A stretch of DNA of 57,329 bases from the NCBI GenBank assembly GCA_900317925.1, contig ONIQ01000008.1, positions 1 through 57,329 on the forward strand, in the 5' to 3' direction. The notes under the pieces were generated by a model, which worked only from the letters and a program-made list of their open reading frames with translations, ran no database searches and was not told the DNA's origin. The number at the start of each line of letters is the position of its first letter. Positions within the stretch are counted from its first letter, which is position 1. Source of the stretch: an uncultured Bacteroidales bacterium. GTDB taxonomy: Bacteria > Bacteroidota > Bacteroidia > Bacteroidales > UBA932. Shown one piece after another: positions 16,914 through 25,515 of this stretch. A program made the position numbers and the translations under genes.

Positions 16914-17478
16914 AATAGTTTGTGTTATAATCAAATAGATAGTCAGTATCACACAACCGGGCATGGTGCCGGTCTTTTTCGGAAAGGATGATGCTCCCGG
17001 CCGGCAACCGCCAGTCTATGCCCAGGGCCGGGTCGTCCCAGGCCAAGGCGCCCTCGCTCTGGGGGGCATAGAAAGCATCGCACTTGTACTGGAAGACGGC
17101 TTCCGGCGACAACACCGCAAATCCGTGGGCAAAGCCCTTCGGGATAAACATCTGCCGATGGTTTTCTCCCGTGAGTTCCACGGCCACATGCTGGCCGAAA
17201 GTCGGCGAACCCTTGCGGATATCGACCGCAACATCCAGCACGGCACCGCTTACCACGCGTACCAACTTGCTCTGGGCATCCTTCCCTTTCTGGAAATGCA
17301 GGCCCCGCAAGACACCGTACGTGCTTTTGCTTTCGTTGTCTTGGACAAAGGTCACCGGACGCACCTTTTCATCGAATTCCCGTTGCGAGAAGGATTCGAA
17401 AAAGTAGCCCCGTGCATCCCCAAAGACACGCGGTTCCAGAATCACGACACCGGGAATGGCTGTTTCAATTACATTCAT
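16903..17478 (-). CDS. rfbC: dTDP-4-dehydrorhamnose 3,5-epimerase
   Basis: The 191-residue protein is a cupin-fold RmlC: it has [22 protein letters not shown] at the start (key residues R and F of the substrate pocket), [17 protein letters not shown] with the catalytic histidine near residue 63, and [14 protein letters not shown] near 120. It converts dTDP-4-keto-6-deoxy-D-glucose to dTDP-4-keto-L-rhamnose. Length is usual. It overlaps rfbA by 4 bases upstream and rfbB by 11 bases downstream, so rfbA-C-B are one translationally coupled block. Confidence 0.95.
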   Translation of the reverse strand: MNVIETAIPGVVILEPRVFGDARGYFFESFSQREFDEKVRPVTFVQDNESKSTYGVLRGLHFQKGKDAQSKLVRVVSGAVLDVAVDIRKGSPTFGQHVAVELTGENHRQMFIPKGFAHGFAVLSPEAVFQYKCDAFYAPQSEGALAWDDPALGIDWRLPAGSIILSEKDRHHARLCDTDYLFDYNTNYYGL

Positions 17479-18356
17479 AAGGCACCCTCGGCAAGTTTCA
17501 ACAGATACTGTCCATACGGATTCTTGGCCATCGGAGCGGCCAGTTCACGCAGTTTTTCAGCCGTGATCCAGCCGCTGCGGAAAGCAATATCCTCCAGACA
17601 GGCCACCTTCAGGCCCTGCCGCTTTTCAATCACCTCGATATAGGTCGAAGCCTCTGCCAGCGAATCATGGGTTCCGGTATCCAACCAGGCGAAGCCGCGG
17701 CCAAGGGTCTTGACCTTCAGTTGTCCGGCCTTCAGGAATTCCTGGTTCACCGTGGTGATTTCCAGTTCGCCCCGGGCGCTGGGCTTGATGTGGGCGGCCA
17801 CATCCACCACGCGGTTGGGGTAGAAATACAGGCCCACGACGGCATAATGCGATTTGGGTTTCGCAGGCTTTTCTTCAATGCTGAGGCAATTCCCCTGGGC
17901 ATCGAATTCGGCCACGCCGTATCGTTCGGGATCGCTGACCCAATAGCCGAATACCGTCGCCTTCCCCTGCTCTTCGGCATCTTTTACCGCCCCGGAGAGC
18001 AGTTCACGGAAACCGTTGCCATGGAAGATGTTGTCGCCCAGCACCAGGCAGGCGCAATCATCCCCGATGAATTCTTTTCCAATGATGAAGGCCTGGGCCA
18101 GGCCGTCCGGCGAGGGCTGCTCCGCATAAGAGAAATGTACGCCGAAATCGCTTCCGTCCCCGAGCAGGCGACGGAATGCCGGCAGGTCCTGGGGCGTAGA
18201 TATGACCAGGATGTCCCGGATGCCCGCCATCATAAGGGCCGATACGGGATAATAGATCATCGGCTTGTCGAAAATGGGCAAGAGCTGCTTGCTCACGCCT
18301 TTCGTAATCGGGTAAAGCCGGGTACCCGAACCTCCAGCCAAGACAATTCCTTTCAT
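17475..18356 (-). CDS. rfbA: Glucose-1-phosphate thymidylyltransferase
   Basis: The 293-residue protein has the nucleotidyltransferase signature [18 protein letters not shown] at residues 3-20, then [15 protein letters not shown] and DNIFHG near 110, which identify RmlA. It makes dTDP-glucose from dTTP and glucose 1-phosphate, the first step of dTDP-rhamnose synthesis. Length and residues are as in E. coli RfbA. It follows the UpxY-like gene after 6 bases and overlaps rfbC by 4. Confidence 0.95.
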   Translation of the reverse strand: MKGIVLAGGSGTRLYPITKGVSKQLLPIFDKPMIYYPVSALMMAGIRDILVISTPQDLPAFRRLLGDGSDFGVHFSYAEQPSPDGLAQAFIIGKEFIGDDCACLVLGDNIFHGNGFRELLSGAVKDAEEQGKATVFGYWVSDPERYGVAEFDAQGNCLSIEEKPAKPKSHYAVVGLYFYPNRVVDVAAHIKPSARGELEITTVNQEFLKAGQLKVKTLGRGFAWLDTGTHDSLAEASTYIEVIEKRQGLKVACLEDIAFRSGWITAEKLRELAAPMAKNPYGQYLLKLAEGAL

Positions 18357-18362
18357 ATCTAT

Positions 18363-18902
18363 CTAATTTTCAATTAATTCCAAATCTTCCATCGGGATAT
18401 AGGCCGATGCGGCGGCAATAATCCCCGGGATTTCAACCATAATGCGGCGGGACTTCTTAATCCGGACCACCGTTCCCTCAACCCCCAGAAACGGCCCGTT
18501 GATCACCCGCACCTTCGCCCCGTTGCGCAATTTCGCGGAGAGGTCCGACAAATAAAGGACTTCCTCGTTGGAGGCAGAGCAAACCCGGATGAAATCCTCC
18601 ATTTGCTTGTCCGGCACCACGATGGGTTTGTGGTCTGAGCGGTTCCACATGAAATGCGTCCGTCGCCGGTCTCCTTCCCCCAGGATGAAATCGTACAAGT
18701 ATCGGTGCGTAGCATTGACAAAAAGCAGGTTGCCTACCGCAGGCACCCATTCGTGGGAAACCTTCCCGTTCTTCTCTGTCCGGACATACTTCATGGGAAT
18801 AAATGTCCGATGTCCCTCCCCCTCCAGGATGGCCTTGATGGCCGTTTCCCGTCCATAGGAGATCCGCAGCACGAACCACTGCTCTTTGTCTGCCTTCTGC
18901 AT
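18363..18902 (-). CDS. UpxY-family transcription antiterminator (NusG-like)
   Basis: The 179-residue protein has a NusG N-terminal domain (WFVLRISYGRE at about 8-18) and a C-terminal KOW segment (LRNGAKVRVINGPFLGVEG at about 127-145). This matches the UpxY family of Bacteroides capsule loci, NusG paralogues that let RNA polymerase read through the long leader of their own operon. A GTG at 18908 is a possible alternative start; ATG at 18902 was preferred. UpxY genes are normally first in a capsule operon; here it sits fifth, between rfbD and rfbA, which is unusual. The rfbD stop lies 7 bases upstream. Confidence 0.85.
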   Translation of the reverse strand: MQKADKEQWFVLRISYGRETAIKAILEGEGHRTFIPMKYVRTEKNGKVSHEWVPAVGNLLFVNATHRYLYDFILGEGDRRRTHFMWNRSDHKPIVVPDKQMEDFIRVCSASNEEVLYLSDLSAKLRNGAKVRVINGPFLGVEGTVVRIKKSRRIMVEIPGIIAAASAYIPMEDLELIEN

Positions 18903-18909
18903 TGTCACG

Positions 18910-19788
18910 CTATCCCTTCAATCGCTCCACACACCTTTCCAGCGAATCCAGCCAATAGGGAATCCGAAGGGAAAAGGTGTTCTTGATCTTGGTTTTGTCC
19001 AGCACCGAGTAATGCGGACGGTGTACCTTGGAAGGAAACTCATCCGAATGACAAGGCTGGATGTCACAACGGTTGCCACCCAACTGGCAGATGGCAAGGG
19101 CGAAGTCGAACCAGGACGTCACCCCCTCGTTGGTATAATGATAGATGCCCGATTCCTCCACCTTGCCACCATCAACCAGATCCACGATTACGCGGGCCAG
19201 GTCTTCGGCATAAGTCGGGGTGCCCACCTGGTCGAATACGACCTTCAGGGAATCCCGCTCGGCAGTGAGCCGGAGCATGGTTTTGACAAAATTCTTCCCG
19301 TAAGGCGAATACAGCCACGCCGTGCGGAGAATCAGATACCGGCAACCGGAAGACAAGATGGCATTCTCTCCCAACAGCTTGGTGGCGCCGTAAACGCCCG
19401 TGGGATCGGGGACGGAATCCTCCCGATAAGGGACCGAAGCGTTCCCGCCGAACACATAATCCGTTGAGATGTGAACCAGCAGGGCGTTCCGCTCCCGGGC
19501 GATGGCCGCCAGGTTGGCCGGAAGCTGCCGGTTCAGCAGATCGCACAGGCCGTGGTCCGATTCCGCACCGTCCACATTGGTATAAGCCGCACAGTTGATG
19601 ATGGCGTCCACCCCTTCGGTATCGGCCACGATGCGGACGGCATCCAGGTCGGTGGCATCCAGATGCAGGGTTTCTACGCCCGGCAACTCATTCACATCGG
19701 TGAAGATATACCGGTTCCTGCTCCCTGCGGAGACGTTCCGCAGTTCGGTGCCAAGCTGGCCGTTTGCGCCTGTTACCAGAATATTCAT
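18910..19788 (-). CDS. rfbD: dTDP-4-dehydrorhamnose reductase
   Basis: The 292-residue short-chain dehydrogenase starts MNILVTGANGQLGTEL, the NAD(P)H-binding loop of RmlD. It contains NCAAYTNVDGAE near residue 66, STDYVFGG near 110, and the YGATKLLGE catalytic tyrosine-lysine pair near 135. It reduces dTDP-4-keto-L-rhamnose to dTDP-L-rhamnose. The start at 19788 is fixed by the beta strand of the Rossmann fold; the open frame extends upstream to 19926 but only over the CpsB coding region. It overlaps the CpsB stop by 4 bases. Together with rfbA, rfbC and rfbB the whole dTDP-rhamnose pathway is in this operon. Confidence 0.95.
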   Translation of the reverse strand: MNILVTGANGQLGTELRNVSAGSRNRYIFTDVNELPGVETLHLDATDLDAVRIVADTEGVDAIINCAAYTNVDGAESDHGLCDLLNRQLPANLAAIARERNALLVHISTDYVFGGNASVPYREDSVPDPTGVYGATKLLGENAILSSGCRYLILRTAWLYSPYGKNFVKTMLRLTAERDSLKVVFDQVGTPTYAEDLARVIVDLVDGGKVEESGIYHYTNEGVTSWFDFALAICQLGGNRCDIQPCHSDEFPSKVHRPHYSVLDKTKIKNTFSLRIPYWLDSLERCVERLKG

Positions 19789-20498
19789 ATTGCTTTCATC
19801 AAGGATTCCAATTGTTTGATCTGGGCCGATTTCAGCACCTTGGACGCATACTGTCCGCTGATGGAACGCATCCGGTGGCAATCCGAACCGGCCATGGTGT
19901 ACCAGCCCTTCCCCAGCAGATTCCACGCTCGGTGCATCGCGCCCTCGCCATATACGCCCAGCACCGAAGGCAGGTTCAGCTGGAAAAGCACCCCCATCCG
20001 GTGATACTGTGCGTAATCCTCTTCCGTCATATAGCGGTAGCGTTCCGGATGGGCCAGGATGGGCCGGTAGCCCTTGCTCATCATCCGGGAAAGGATCTCC
20101 TTCAGGTTGATGGGAGGAGACCAGGTCGAGGTCTCCACCAGGACGCGGTCTTCTCCGTGCAGGAGCAGGTCGCCATCCTCCAGGTGCCGTTCGAACAAGG
20201 TATCGATCATGTATTCCGAAGCCAGGTGCAACTCAATGGGGCCGCTGTACACGGCGCAAAGAGCATTGAAACGCTCTTTCAGGCCCTCCGTCGTGTTGGG
20301 GACATCCTCCATCGTATGGGGCGTGAGCCAAAGGGTTTTCAACCCCGCCTGCTCCAGATAGGAAAGGATGGACAGGGATTCCTCCTCCGTGGACACGCCG
20401 TCATCAACCCCGTACAGGATATGCGAGTGATGGTCGATGGCTCCGTTCAGGAGGCCCGACTCCAACATCGTCTTGCTACTGCTCAGGAAACCGAACAT
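19785..20498 (-). CDS. CpsB/CapC-family tyrosine-protein phosphatase (PHP domain)
   Basis: The 237-residue protein has PHP metal-binding motifs: IDHHSHILYGVDDG near residue 21, LTPHTME near 57, HPERYRYM near 142 and MAGSDCHRM near 205. This is the manganese-dependent phosphotyrosine phosphatase (CpsB/YwqE) that dephosphorylates the Wzc-type kinase and so controls chain length and export. It follows wzc directly (2 bases between) and overlaps rfbD by 4 bases, the usual kinase-phosphatase pairing. Confidence 0.9.
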   Translation of the reverse strand: MFGFLSSSKTMLESGLLNGAIDHHSHILYGVDDGVSTEEESLSILSYLEQAGLKTLWLTPHTMEDVPNTTEGLKERFNALCAVYSGPIELHLASEYMIDTLFERHLEDGDLLLHGEDRVLVETSTWSPPINLKEILSRMMSKGYRPILAHPERYRYMTEEDYAQYHRMGVLFQLNLPSVLGVYGEGAMHRAWNLLGKGWYTMAGSDCHRMRSISGQYASKVLKSAQIKQLESLMKAI

Positions 20499-20500
20499 AC

Positions 20501-22897
20501 CTAGCTTTTGTCTTGTTCACCGTAACCGTAGCCATAGCCGTAGCCGTAACCATAGTGACCATAGCCGTAGCCGTAATGGCCATATCCGCGGGAGAAGGAT
20601 TCCACACCGTTCAGGATGAGGGACATCCGGTTATACTTACCGCTCTCGTACAGGTCGTTCAGCACGGCGATACCCGGTTTGTCAAACATACCGGCACGGA
20701 CGATGAATACGGTCAAATCGGCATGAGCGGCCACAATGGACGTATCGGCCACGATATCGATAGGCGGGCAGTCGAAGAAGATGTAATCGTAATGGTCCTT
20801 CAATTCCTCCACCATGGTCTTGAAACGGTCAGAGACCAGCAGTTCGGCCGGATTCGGAGGAAGGGTTCCCACGGAAATGATGTCCAGGTGTTCGGCCACA
20901 TGCTGGACCGAATCGAGGATATGCTCGGACTTGCCGTTCAGGTAGGCCGAAACGCCATGGTTGTTGCGATCCAGTGACTTACTCAGGGTCGCCTTGCGCA
21001 GGTCAAGGTCCAGCAGGAGGACGCGGGAGCCCTTGATGGCCATACTGGCAGCCATATTCATGATAGTAAAGGTCTTACCGGCATTCGGCGTGAAGGAGGT
21101 CACCATGACCACGTGGCACCCGTCTTTCTGGCCGACCATCAAATCCAGGTTCGTACGGAGGACACGGAAAGCCTCGTTCATCATATCGCGCTTGCCGCCC
21201 TGGACGATAATCGCGCAATTGGAATCATCGAAACGGTCGGTCCGCAAACGCTTCCAGTAACTGCCATTCAAACCCATCTGCGGGATTTCCGCGAGGAATG
21301 GAAGCTTCAGATTCACCAAATCGGAACGGGTCTTGACCGAGGAATCCAGCATCTTCCTCAAGAAGAAGTAAATCAGCGGTAAGAAGAAACCCAGCAGGAA
21401 AGCCACCAGGAATACCGCCATCTTGTTCGGGGAGACCGGAGCCGGGGCGCCATTCGGGGCCATGATCAGCCGCGTATTCGCCACGTTCACCAGGGAGGAA
21501 AGCTCATTCTCCTCCCGTTTCTGGAGCAGGTAGATATACAGCTGCTCCTTAACTTTCTGCTGACGGGTAATGCTGAGCAACTGCAATTCTTCCCCGGAGG
21601 CGGAGGAGATCTTGTTCATAATCTGCCGCTGCTCCTGTTCCACCTTGTCCACCTGGAGCTGCAGGGTCGCAATCAGATTCTCCACACTGCGGCTGATGGA
21701 AAGGCGGATGGCATCCAGCGAAGCATTCATATCCCGGATAAGGGGGTTGTTCTCACTGCTGGACTTCAGCAAACGGTCCCGCTCAAGCAGGAGGGTATTG
21801 TACTCGCCGATCTGGGTGTTCACCTGATCGCTGACCAGGCCGGAATTGGCCGGAATAAGCGAACGGGCGTGGACGGGATCGCCCAGGTACTCCCGGATAT
21901 ACTTGGCGATGGAAAGCTGATTGCTCACCTCGAATTCCCGGCCGGCATACTCCTTGGACAAGTCCAGATACTGGCGGGCGGCGTCGGAGATATCCGCAAT
22001 CCCGTGACTGGCCTTATAGTCTTTCAGGTCTTCCTCAATTCCGCCCAGTTCTTCCTCGATGATCACCAGCCGGTCCTTGATGAAATCCGACGTATTCCGG
22101 GCCGAACGATTCTTGTTGCTGATCCAGTCTTCGTCATAGATATCCAGCAAGGTGCGCAGGATGCTTTCCGCACGACGCGGAAAGAGGTCCTGGATGGCCA
22201 GGACAACCACGGAAGACTGTTTGGTAGAAAGATACACATTCATGCGGGAGCAATAGCCCTTGGCCCGCGACATGGCCGTAGCCCACGAAATGCTGATATC
22301 GTTCTTCCAGTCTTCGAAATGGACCGTAGGACTGATCCGGAGGGCTCCCACCGGCGTCACCAGGGAATCACCCAGCGCTCCGGATACCGGATCGGCCTTG
22401 AGTTTATCCCCATTGACACGGAAATCCTTCAAAACAAAGGACTGGGGACCGGTCTTGGAGATAACGAACGAGAAATTGGATGCCATATTCCCTCCCAGCA
22501 ACGATAGCATCACGGGGGTTCCCGTATACAATTCGCGGGTCCGGAGGAACTGGAGATCGGTATAGGTCGTCTCCAGGTTCAGGCGGCGGACGACCTGCTC
22601 CATCAGGTCGGGAGAGGCGAAGGCCTCCATCTCGTTGTCCACATTGGTGCCCCGCCCATACCGCATCCGGTTATAACCGGCAAAGGAGGTCAGGTCACGC
22701 ATCATGGAAGATTGGGAATCTTCATCCACGATGACTTTTTCAACCCGGCTGTACGTATTGGGCGTGCGATACAGGTAAAAAACCGCAACCGCCAGGAAAA
22801 ACAGGATGGAAAACACATACCACCAGATATTGTCCCGGACCATCGCCCAGATATCAGCAATCGGAAGGGTCGTTTTTTTCTCTATGGATTCTGCCAT
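20501..22897 (-). CDS. wzc: Polysaccharide copolymerase / tyrosine autokinase (Wzc type)
   Basis: The 798-residue protein has an N-terminal Wzz domain with membrane segments at about 30-48 and 490-512, a long periplasmic coiled-coil-rich region between them, and a C-terminal BY-kinase: Walker A TPNAGKTFT near residue 604, A' LLLDLDLRKATL near 632, and B YIFFDCPPID near 705. It controls polymer length and works with Wza in export. The last 30 residues are an unusual run of GYGHYGYGYG-type repeats, the tyrosine cluster that is autophosphorylated, coded by a hexanucleotide-like repeat at about 20515-20585. It follows wza by 21 bases. Confidence 0.95.
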   Translation of the reverse strand: MAESIEKKTTLPIADIWAMVRDNIWWYVFSILFFLAVAVFYLYRTPNTYSRVEKVIVDEDSQSSMMRDLTSFAGYNRMRYGRGTNVDNEMEAFASPDLMEQVVRRLNLETTYTDLQFLRTRELYTGTPVMLSLLGGNMASNFSFVISKTGPQSFVLKDFRVNGDKLKADPVSGALGDSLVTPVGALRISPTVHFEDWKNDISISWATAMSRAKGYCSRMNVYLSTKQSSVVVLAIQDLFPRRAESILRTLLDIYDEDWISNKNRSARNTSDFIKDRLVIIEEELGGIEEDLKDYKASHGIADISDAARQYLDLSKEYAGREFEVSNQLSIAKYIREYLGDPVHARSLIPANSGLVSDQVNTQIGEYNTLLLERDRLLKSSSENNPLIRDMNASLDAIRLSISRSVENLIATLQLQVDKVEQEQRQIMNKISSASGEELQLLSITRQQKVKEQLYIYLLQKREENELSSLVNVANTRLIMAPNGAPAPVSPNKMAVFLVAFLLGFFLPLIYFFLRKMLDSSVKTRSDLVNLKLPFLAEIPQMGLNGSYWKRLRTDRFDDSNCAIIVQGGKRDMMNEAFRVLRTNLDLMVGQKDGCHVVMVTSFTPNAGKTFTIMNMAASMAIKGSRVLLLDLDLRKATLSKSLDRNNHGVSAYLNGKSEHILDSVQHVAEHLDIISVGTLPPNPAELLVSDRFKTMVEELKDHYDYIFFDCPPIDIVADTSIVAAHADLTVFIVRAGMFDKPGIAVLNDLYESGKYNRMSLILNGVESFSRGYGHYGYGYGHYGYGYGYGYGYGEQDKS
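20515..20585. repeat. GGNTAY-type short tandem repeat coding the Wzc tyrosine tail
   Basis: On the + strand the stretch is made of degenerate copies of CCGTAGCCATAGCCGTAACC, i.e. alternating Gly and Tyr codons on the minus strand with two His. About 11-12 hexamer units are present with third-base differences. Such a tract can change copy number by slippage in steps of 6 bases without breaking the frame, changing the number of phosphorylatable tyrosines. Confidence 0.7.
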
Positions 22898-22918
22898 GAT
22901 AATCAGATTATTCGGAAA

Positions 22919-23737
22919 TTAGCGGGAGAGGGTTGCGATGAAGTTGGCCGCCGTCAGCGCCACGTTGCCGATGGTGACCCAGAAGCCGACCGACTTCACG
23001 TTGTTCTGGTTGATGGTAGACTGACCGGCCCGGACCTTGTTCGGCGTCACGTAAACCATGTCATTCTGCTGCAGGTAAAAAGCCGGAGAGTCCATGAAAG
23101 CCGTATCGGTCAGGTCCAGGACGAACATCTGGCGTTTCCCATCTTGTTCCCGGAAAACCATCACATTGTCCCTGCGGCCGTAAATCGTCATGTCATGTGC
23201 CATTGCCAGGGCCTCCAGGACGGTCAGCTTATCCCCGTTCACGGCAAAGGAGCCGGCGATGTTCACCTCTCCCAGGACCGATACCTTGAAGTTCATGAAC
23301 TCCACGGTAACGACGGCATCGGTCAGCATTCCGCTGCTCCTGAGCTGGTCCTTGATCTGGGCGGACAGTTCCCAACGGCTCAGTCCGGCCACATGCATGC
23401 GGCCCAGGACGGGGAATTCGATATATCCCTCGTTATCCACCACATAACCCACCAGCCGCTGATAGCCGCTATTGATACTCGCGCTTTCCGAACCCGCCTG
23501 GTACGATACAACAGGCAAGTTGAACTGGGCGGCCAGCTCGGGACGGCCGGACGATACGATGATCGAAATCTGGTCTTTCGGCTGAATGATGATTCCGCCC
23601 GTAACGGGTACGGTCCAGGAGCTGTCTTGCGCCACATCCTGGAAATAATTGACATTCTTGTACGTATTCGGGTTGCAGGAGACCGCCAGCAGGACGGCTG
23701 CCATCGCGCAAAACGCACCAACGATTTTTCCTCGCAT
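22919..23737 (-). CDS. wza: Polysaccharide export lipoprotein (Wza type)
   Basis: The 272-residue protein has a lipoprotein signal (GAFCAMAAVLLAVSC, cysteine at about residue 21), then the poly-export domain with QPKDQISIIVSS near 50 and an SLBB domain with VSVLGEVNIAGSFAVNGDKLTVLEAL near 150-175 (key motif GEV-x-x-G-x-F). A hydrophobic C-terminal segment (TIGNVALTAANFIATL) follows. It forms the outer-membrane channel for the polymer. As first gene of the leftward operon it is preceded by a well-formed promoter (23771-23802). Confidence 0.95.
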   Translation of the reverse strand: MRGKIVGAFCAMAAVLLAVSCNPNTYKNVNYFQDVAQDSSWTVPVTGGIIIQPKDQISIIVSSGRPELAAQFNLPVVSYQAGSESASINSGYQRLVGYVVDNEGYIEFPVLGRMHVAGLSRWELSAQIKDQLRSSGMLTDAVVTVEFMNFKVSVLGEVNIAGSFAVNGDKLTVLEALAMAHDMTIYGRRDNVMVFREQDGKRQMFVLDLTDTAFMDSPAFYLQQNDMVYVTPNKVRAGQSTINQNNVKSVGFWVTIGNVALTAANFIATLSR

Positions 23738-23770
23738 ATAAATTTATATTTTAATCAAGCGATAATTAAA

Positions 23771-23802
23771 CAAATTTACAAACTTATTTCTGCAAAACCA
23801 AA
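23771..23802 (-). promoter_or_regulatory. Promoter of the wza polysaccharide operon
   Basis: Minus-strand -33 TTTG (23799-23802) and -7 TAAATTTG (23771-23778) are separated by 20 bases, matching the Bacteroidota promoter consensus. The -7 element ends 33 bases upstream of the wza ATG, which leaves a leader of roughly 28 bases, too short for a UpxY-type long untranslated region. No inverted repeats flank it, so there is no sign of an invertible promoter. Confidence 0.65.
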
Positions 23803-23818
23803 TTTATGGTTAGATTTG
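23787..23818 (+). promoter_or_regulatory. Promoter of the RNase HI gene
   Basis: -7 TAGATTTG at 23811-23818 with a near-consensus -33 TTTC at 23787-23790, 20 bases apart. It overlaps the divergent wza promoter. The -7 element lies downstream of an in-frame ATG at 23806, which supports translation from 23827. Confidence 0.55.
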
Positions 23819-23826
23819 CAGAAGAT

Positions 23827-24345
23827 ATGGCAGAACAGTCTCATACACGGCCCCCCATCTACCTGTACACGGACGGCGCCGCCAGCGGCAACCCCGGTCC
23901 GGGCGGATACGGAATTGTCTTGAAATGCGCCGGCATCTCGAAAGAGTTGTCCGGCGGGTTCCGGCTCACCACCAACAACCGCATGGAGCTCCTTGCCGTC
24001 ATCATCGGGCTGGAATCCATCCGCTGGACGAACGCCGAAGTCCACGTGGTCAGCGACTCTTCCTACGTGGTAAAAGCCATCAACGAAGGCTGGCTGGAAA
24101 AATGGGAACGGAAAGGCTTCGCAAAAGTCAAGAATCCGGATCTATGGATGCGGTTCCTGCCGCTCTGGCGGGCCCACCGGGTCACTTTCCATTGGGTAAA
24201 GGGGCACGCCGGACACCCCGAAAACGAGCGCTGCGACGCCCTGGCGGTCGCGGCGGGTGCGGGTGCGGTGGAACGCGGAGATAGCCTGCCGGCCGATACC
24301 GGCTATGAGCAGGGCATCGAACAGGGCTCAGACACCCTTCTTTAG
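23827..24345 (+). CDS. rnhA: Ribonuclease HI
   Basis: The 172-residue enzyme degrades the RNA strand of RNA-DNA hybrids. The catalytic carboxylates are visible: LYTDGAASGNPGPGG (first D), NRMELLAVIIGLE (E), VVSDSSYVVKAI (second D), and WVKGHAGHPENERCDALA (histidine and last D). A C-terminal tail of about 20 residues is not conserved. An ATG at 23806 is in frame but lies upstream of the -7 promoter element, so 23827 was chosen; the predicted leader is only a few bases. The 3' end overlaps the convergent nucleotidyltransferase gene by 18 bases. Confidence 0.95.
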   Translation: MAEQSHTRPPIYLYTDGAASGNPGPGGYGIVLKCAGISKELSGGFRLTTNNRMELLAVIIGLESIRWTNAEVHVVSDSSYVVKAINEGWLEKWERKGFAKVKNPDLWMRFLPLWRAHRVTFHWVKGHAGHPENERCDALAVAAGAGAVERGDSLPADTGYEQGIEQGSDTLL

Positions 24346-25440
24346 TTTGACGAACGCCCGGCGGAAATAATACAGGAAAAACCGGAGCGAATCCCCCGGG
24401 GCCACGCCAATCTTTTCCGCCACCTGCGGGACCGCTCGGAACAGGGAGGTTATTTTCTTGACAAAATAGACACCCTCCGCCCATCCATGGAAGGTCTTTT
24501 TCCCGAAATTCCCGTGAATGGACATCAATTGCCAGACTTTTTCCAGCACCGGCTCCTTCACCTCCCCGCAAAGCGGGAAACGGGGTGCCCCCAGATACCG
24601 GACGCAGAAGGCGCTGAACAGGGTCCAGGCATTTTCCAGCCCAATCTTCCGGAGATCTTCCGCCAGCACATCGGCATCCAGTTCCGCCGCATGGGCATGC
24701 ACGAACATCATCCAGTCGCACACCTGGCGGAGACCCACGCCCTCCTGGAAAAAGTGCTTGTACAGGTGGGAAAGGAGATACTGGGTATCGAAACGCACGG
24801 AAGGGACCGGTATCCGAAAGTCTCCCTCCTCCAGGATCCGGATGCCGCCTTCGGCAAACAATTCCCGGTGAAGCACCTCCAGACGGCAATCCGTACGACG
24901 GGTCAATTCCGATTCGATGGAGCCGTGGAATTCCACCTGCAGGTCACCGAAATACATCGCGCGATGCAGGGTTCCTTCCCCCTGCTGCTCAATGGCTTTC
25001 GCAACGGGAGCAAAAAGCGCGCAGATCCGTTCAAAGTCTTCGGGAAGGACCACGACATCCACATCCCCGCTCTGGCGACGCAACGGGACCGGATAGCAGC
25101 GGGCCACCCCCTGTCCCTTTAAAATGACGCAGGGAATCCCTTCCGCCTCGGCTTTTTGGAAGAGATAGGTAGAGAGCCGATCCATCCGCCTATTCCGCTG
25201 TTCGGTCTTCAGCAGGCCGGACGCGAATCTCTTGCGGACCTCCCGGGGAATCTCGATATCCGTCCGGGACAGGAGACTTTCCACGCCGTCGGCAACCATC
25301 GGAACCACGGTCTGCTCCTTGGCCATGAGAAAAACGGTCTCCCAATCCGTTTCTCCGGCAAACAGGGAAACCTCCGGTTCCGTTCCCCATAAGCCCGTAC
25401 GGAGCAACGAAAAAAACTGTTGATCGATCTGCTTCATCAT
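24328..25440 (-). CDS. Nucleotidyltransferase family protein (PF14907-like)
   Basis: The 370-residue protein carries PCVILKGQGVARCYPVP and RRQSGDVDVVVLPEDFER at about residues 110-145, i.e. the LKG and GDxDxxV metal-binding pattern of the uncharacterised nucleotidyltransferase family 5. Members often lie in polysaccharide or antibiotic gene clusters, but no substrate is known. It is next to, but diverges from, pdxA and ends tail-to-tail with rnhA. Two consecutive ATG codons (25440 and 25437) can serve as start. A helical C-terminal half with several tryptophans follows the catalytic part. Confidence 0.75.
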   Translation of the reverse strand: MMKQIDQQFFSLLRTGLWGTEPEVSLFAGETDWETVFLMAKEQTVVPMVADGVESLLSRTDIEIPREVRKRFASGLLKTEQRNRRMDRLSTYLFQKAEAEGIPCVILKGQGVARCYPVPLRRQSGDVDVVVLPEDFERICALFAPVAKAIEQQGEGTLHRAMYFGDLQVEFHGSIESELTRRTDCRLEVLHRELFAEGGIRILEEGDFRIPVPSVRFDTQYLLSHLYKHFFQEGVGLRQVCDWMMFVHAHAAELDADVLAEDLRKIGLENAWTLFSAFCVRYLGAPRFPLCGEVKEPVLEKVWQLMSIHGNFGKKTFHGWAEGVYFVKKITSLFRAVPQVAEKIGVAPGDSLRFFLYYFRRAFVKLKKGV

Positions 25441-25457
25441 TCTGCGGCAATTCTTGT

Positions 25458-25465
25458 CAAAGATA
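25458..25465 (-). promoter_or_regulatory. -7 promoter element TATCTTTG (nucleotidyltransferase gene)
   Basis: Exact TAnnTTTG match on the minus strand, 17 bases before the start at 25440, facing away from the pdxA element. The -33 element is not clear. Confidence 0.55.
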
Positions 25466-25487
25466 ACCTTTTTTTATGAAAAAATCG

Positions 25488-25495
25488 TATCTTTG
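25488..25495 (+). promoter_or_regulatory. -7 promoter element TATCTTTG (pdxA)
   Basis: Exact TAnnTTTG match ending 20 bases before the pdxA ATG at 25516. It is arranged back-to-back with the element at 25458-25465, 22 bases apart. Confidence 0.6.
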
Positions 25496-25515
25496 TTTCG
25501 CTAATCGATTATCGT

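Noticed and set aside
23738-23826. Invertible promoter for the polysaccharide operon
   Set aside because: No inverted repeats of usable length flank the promoter region, so DNA inversion as in Bacteroides capsule loci is not supported.
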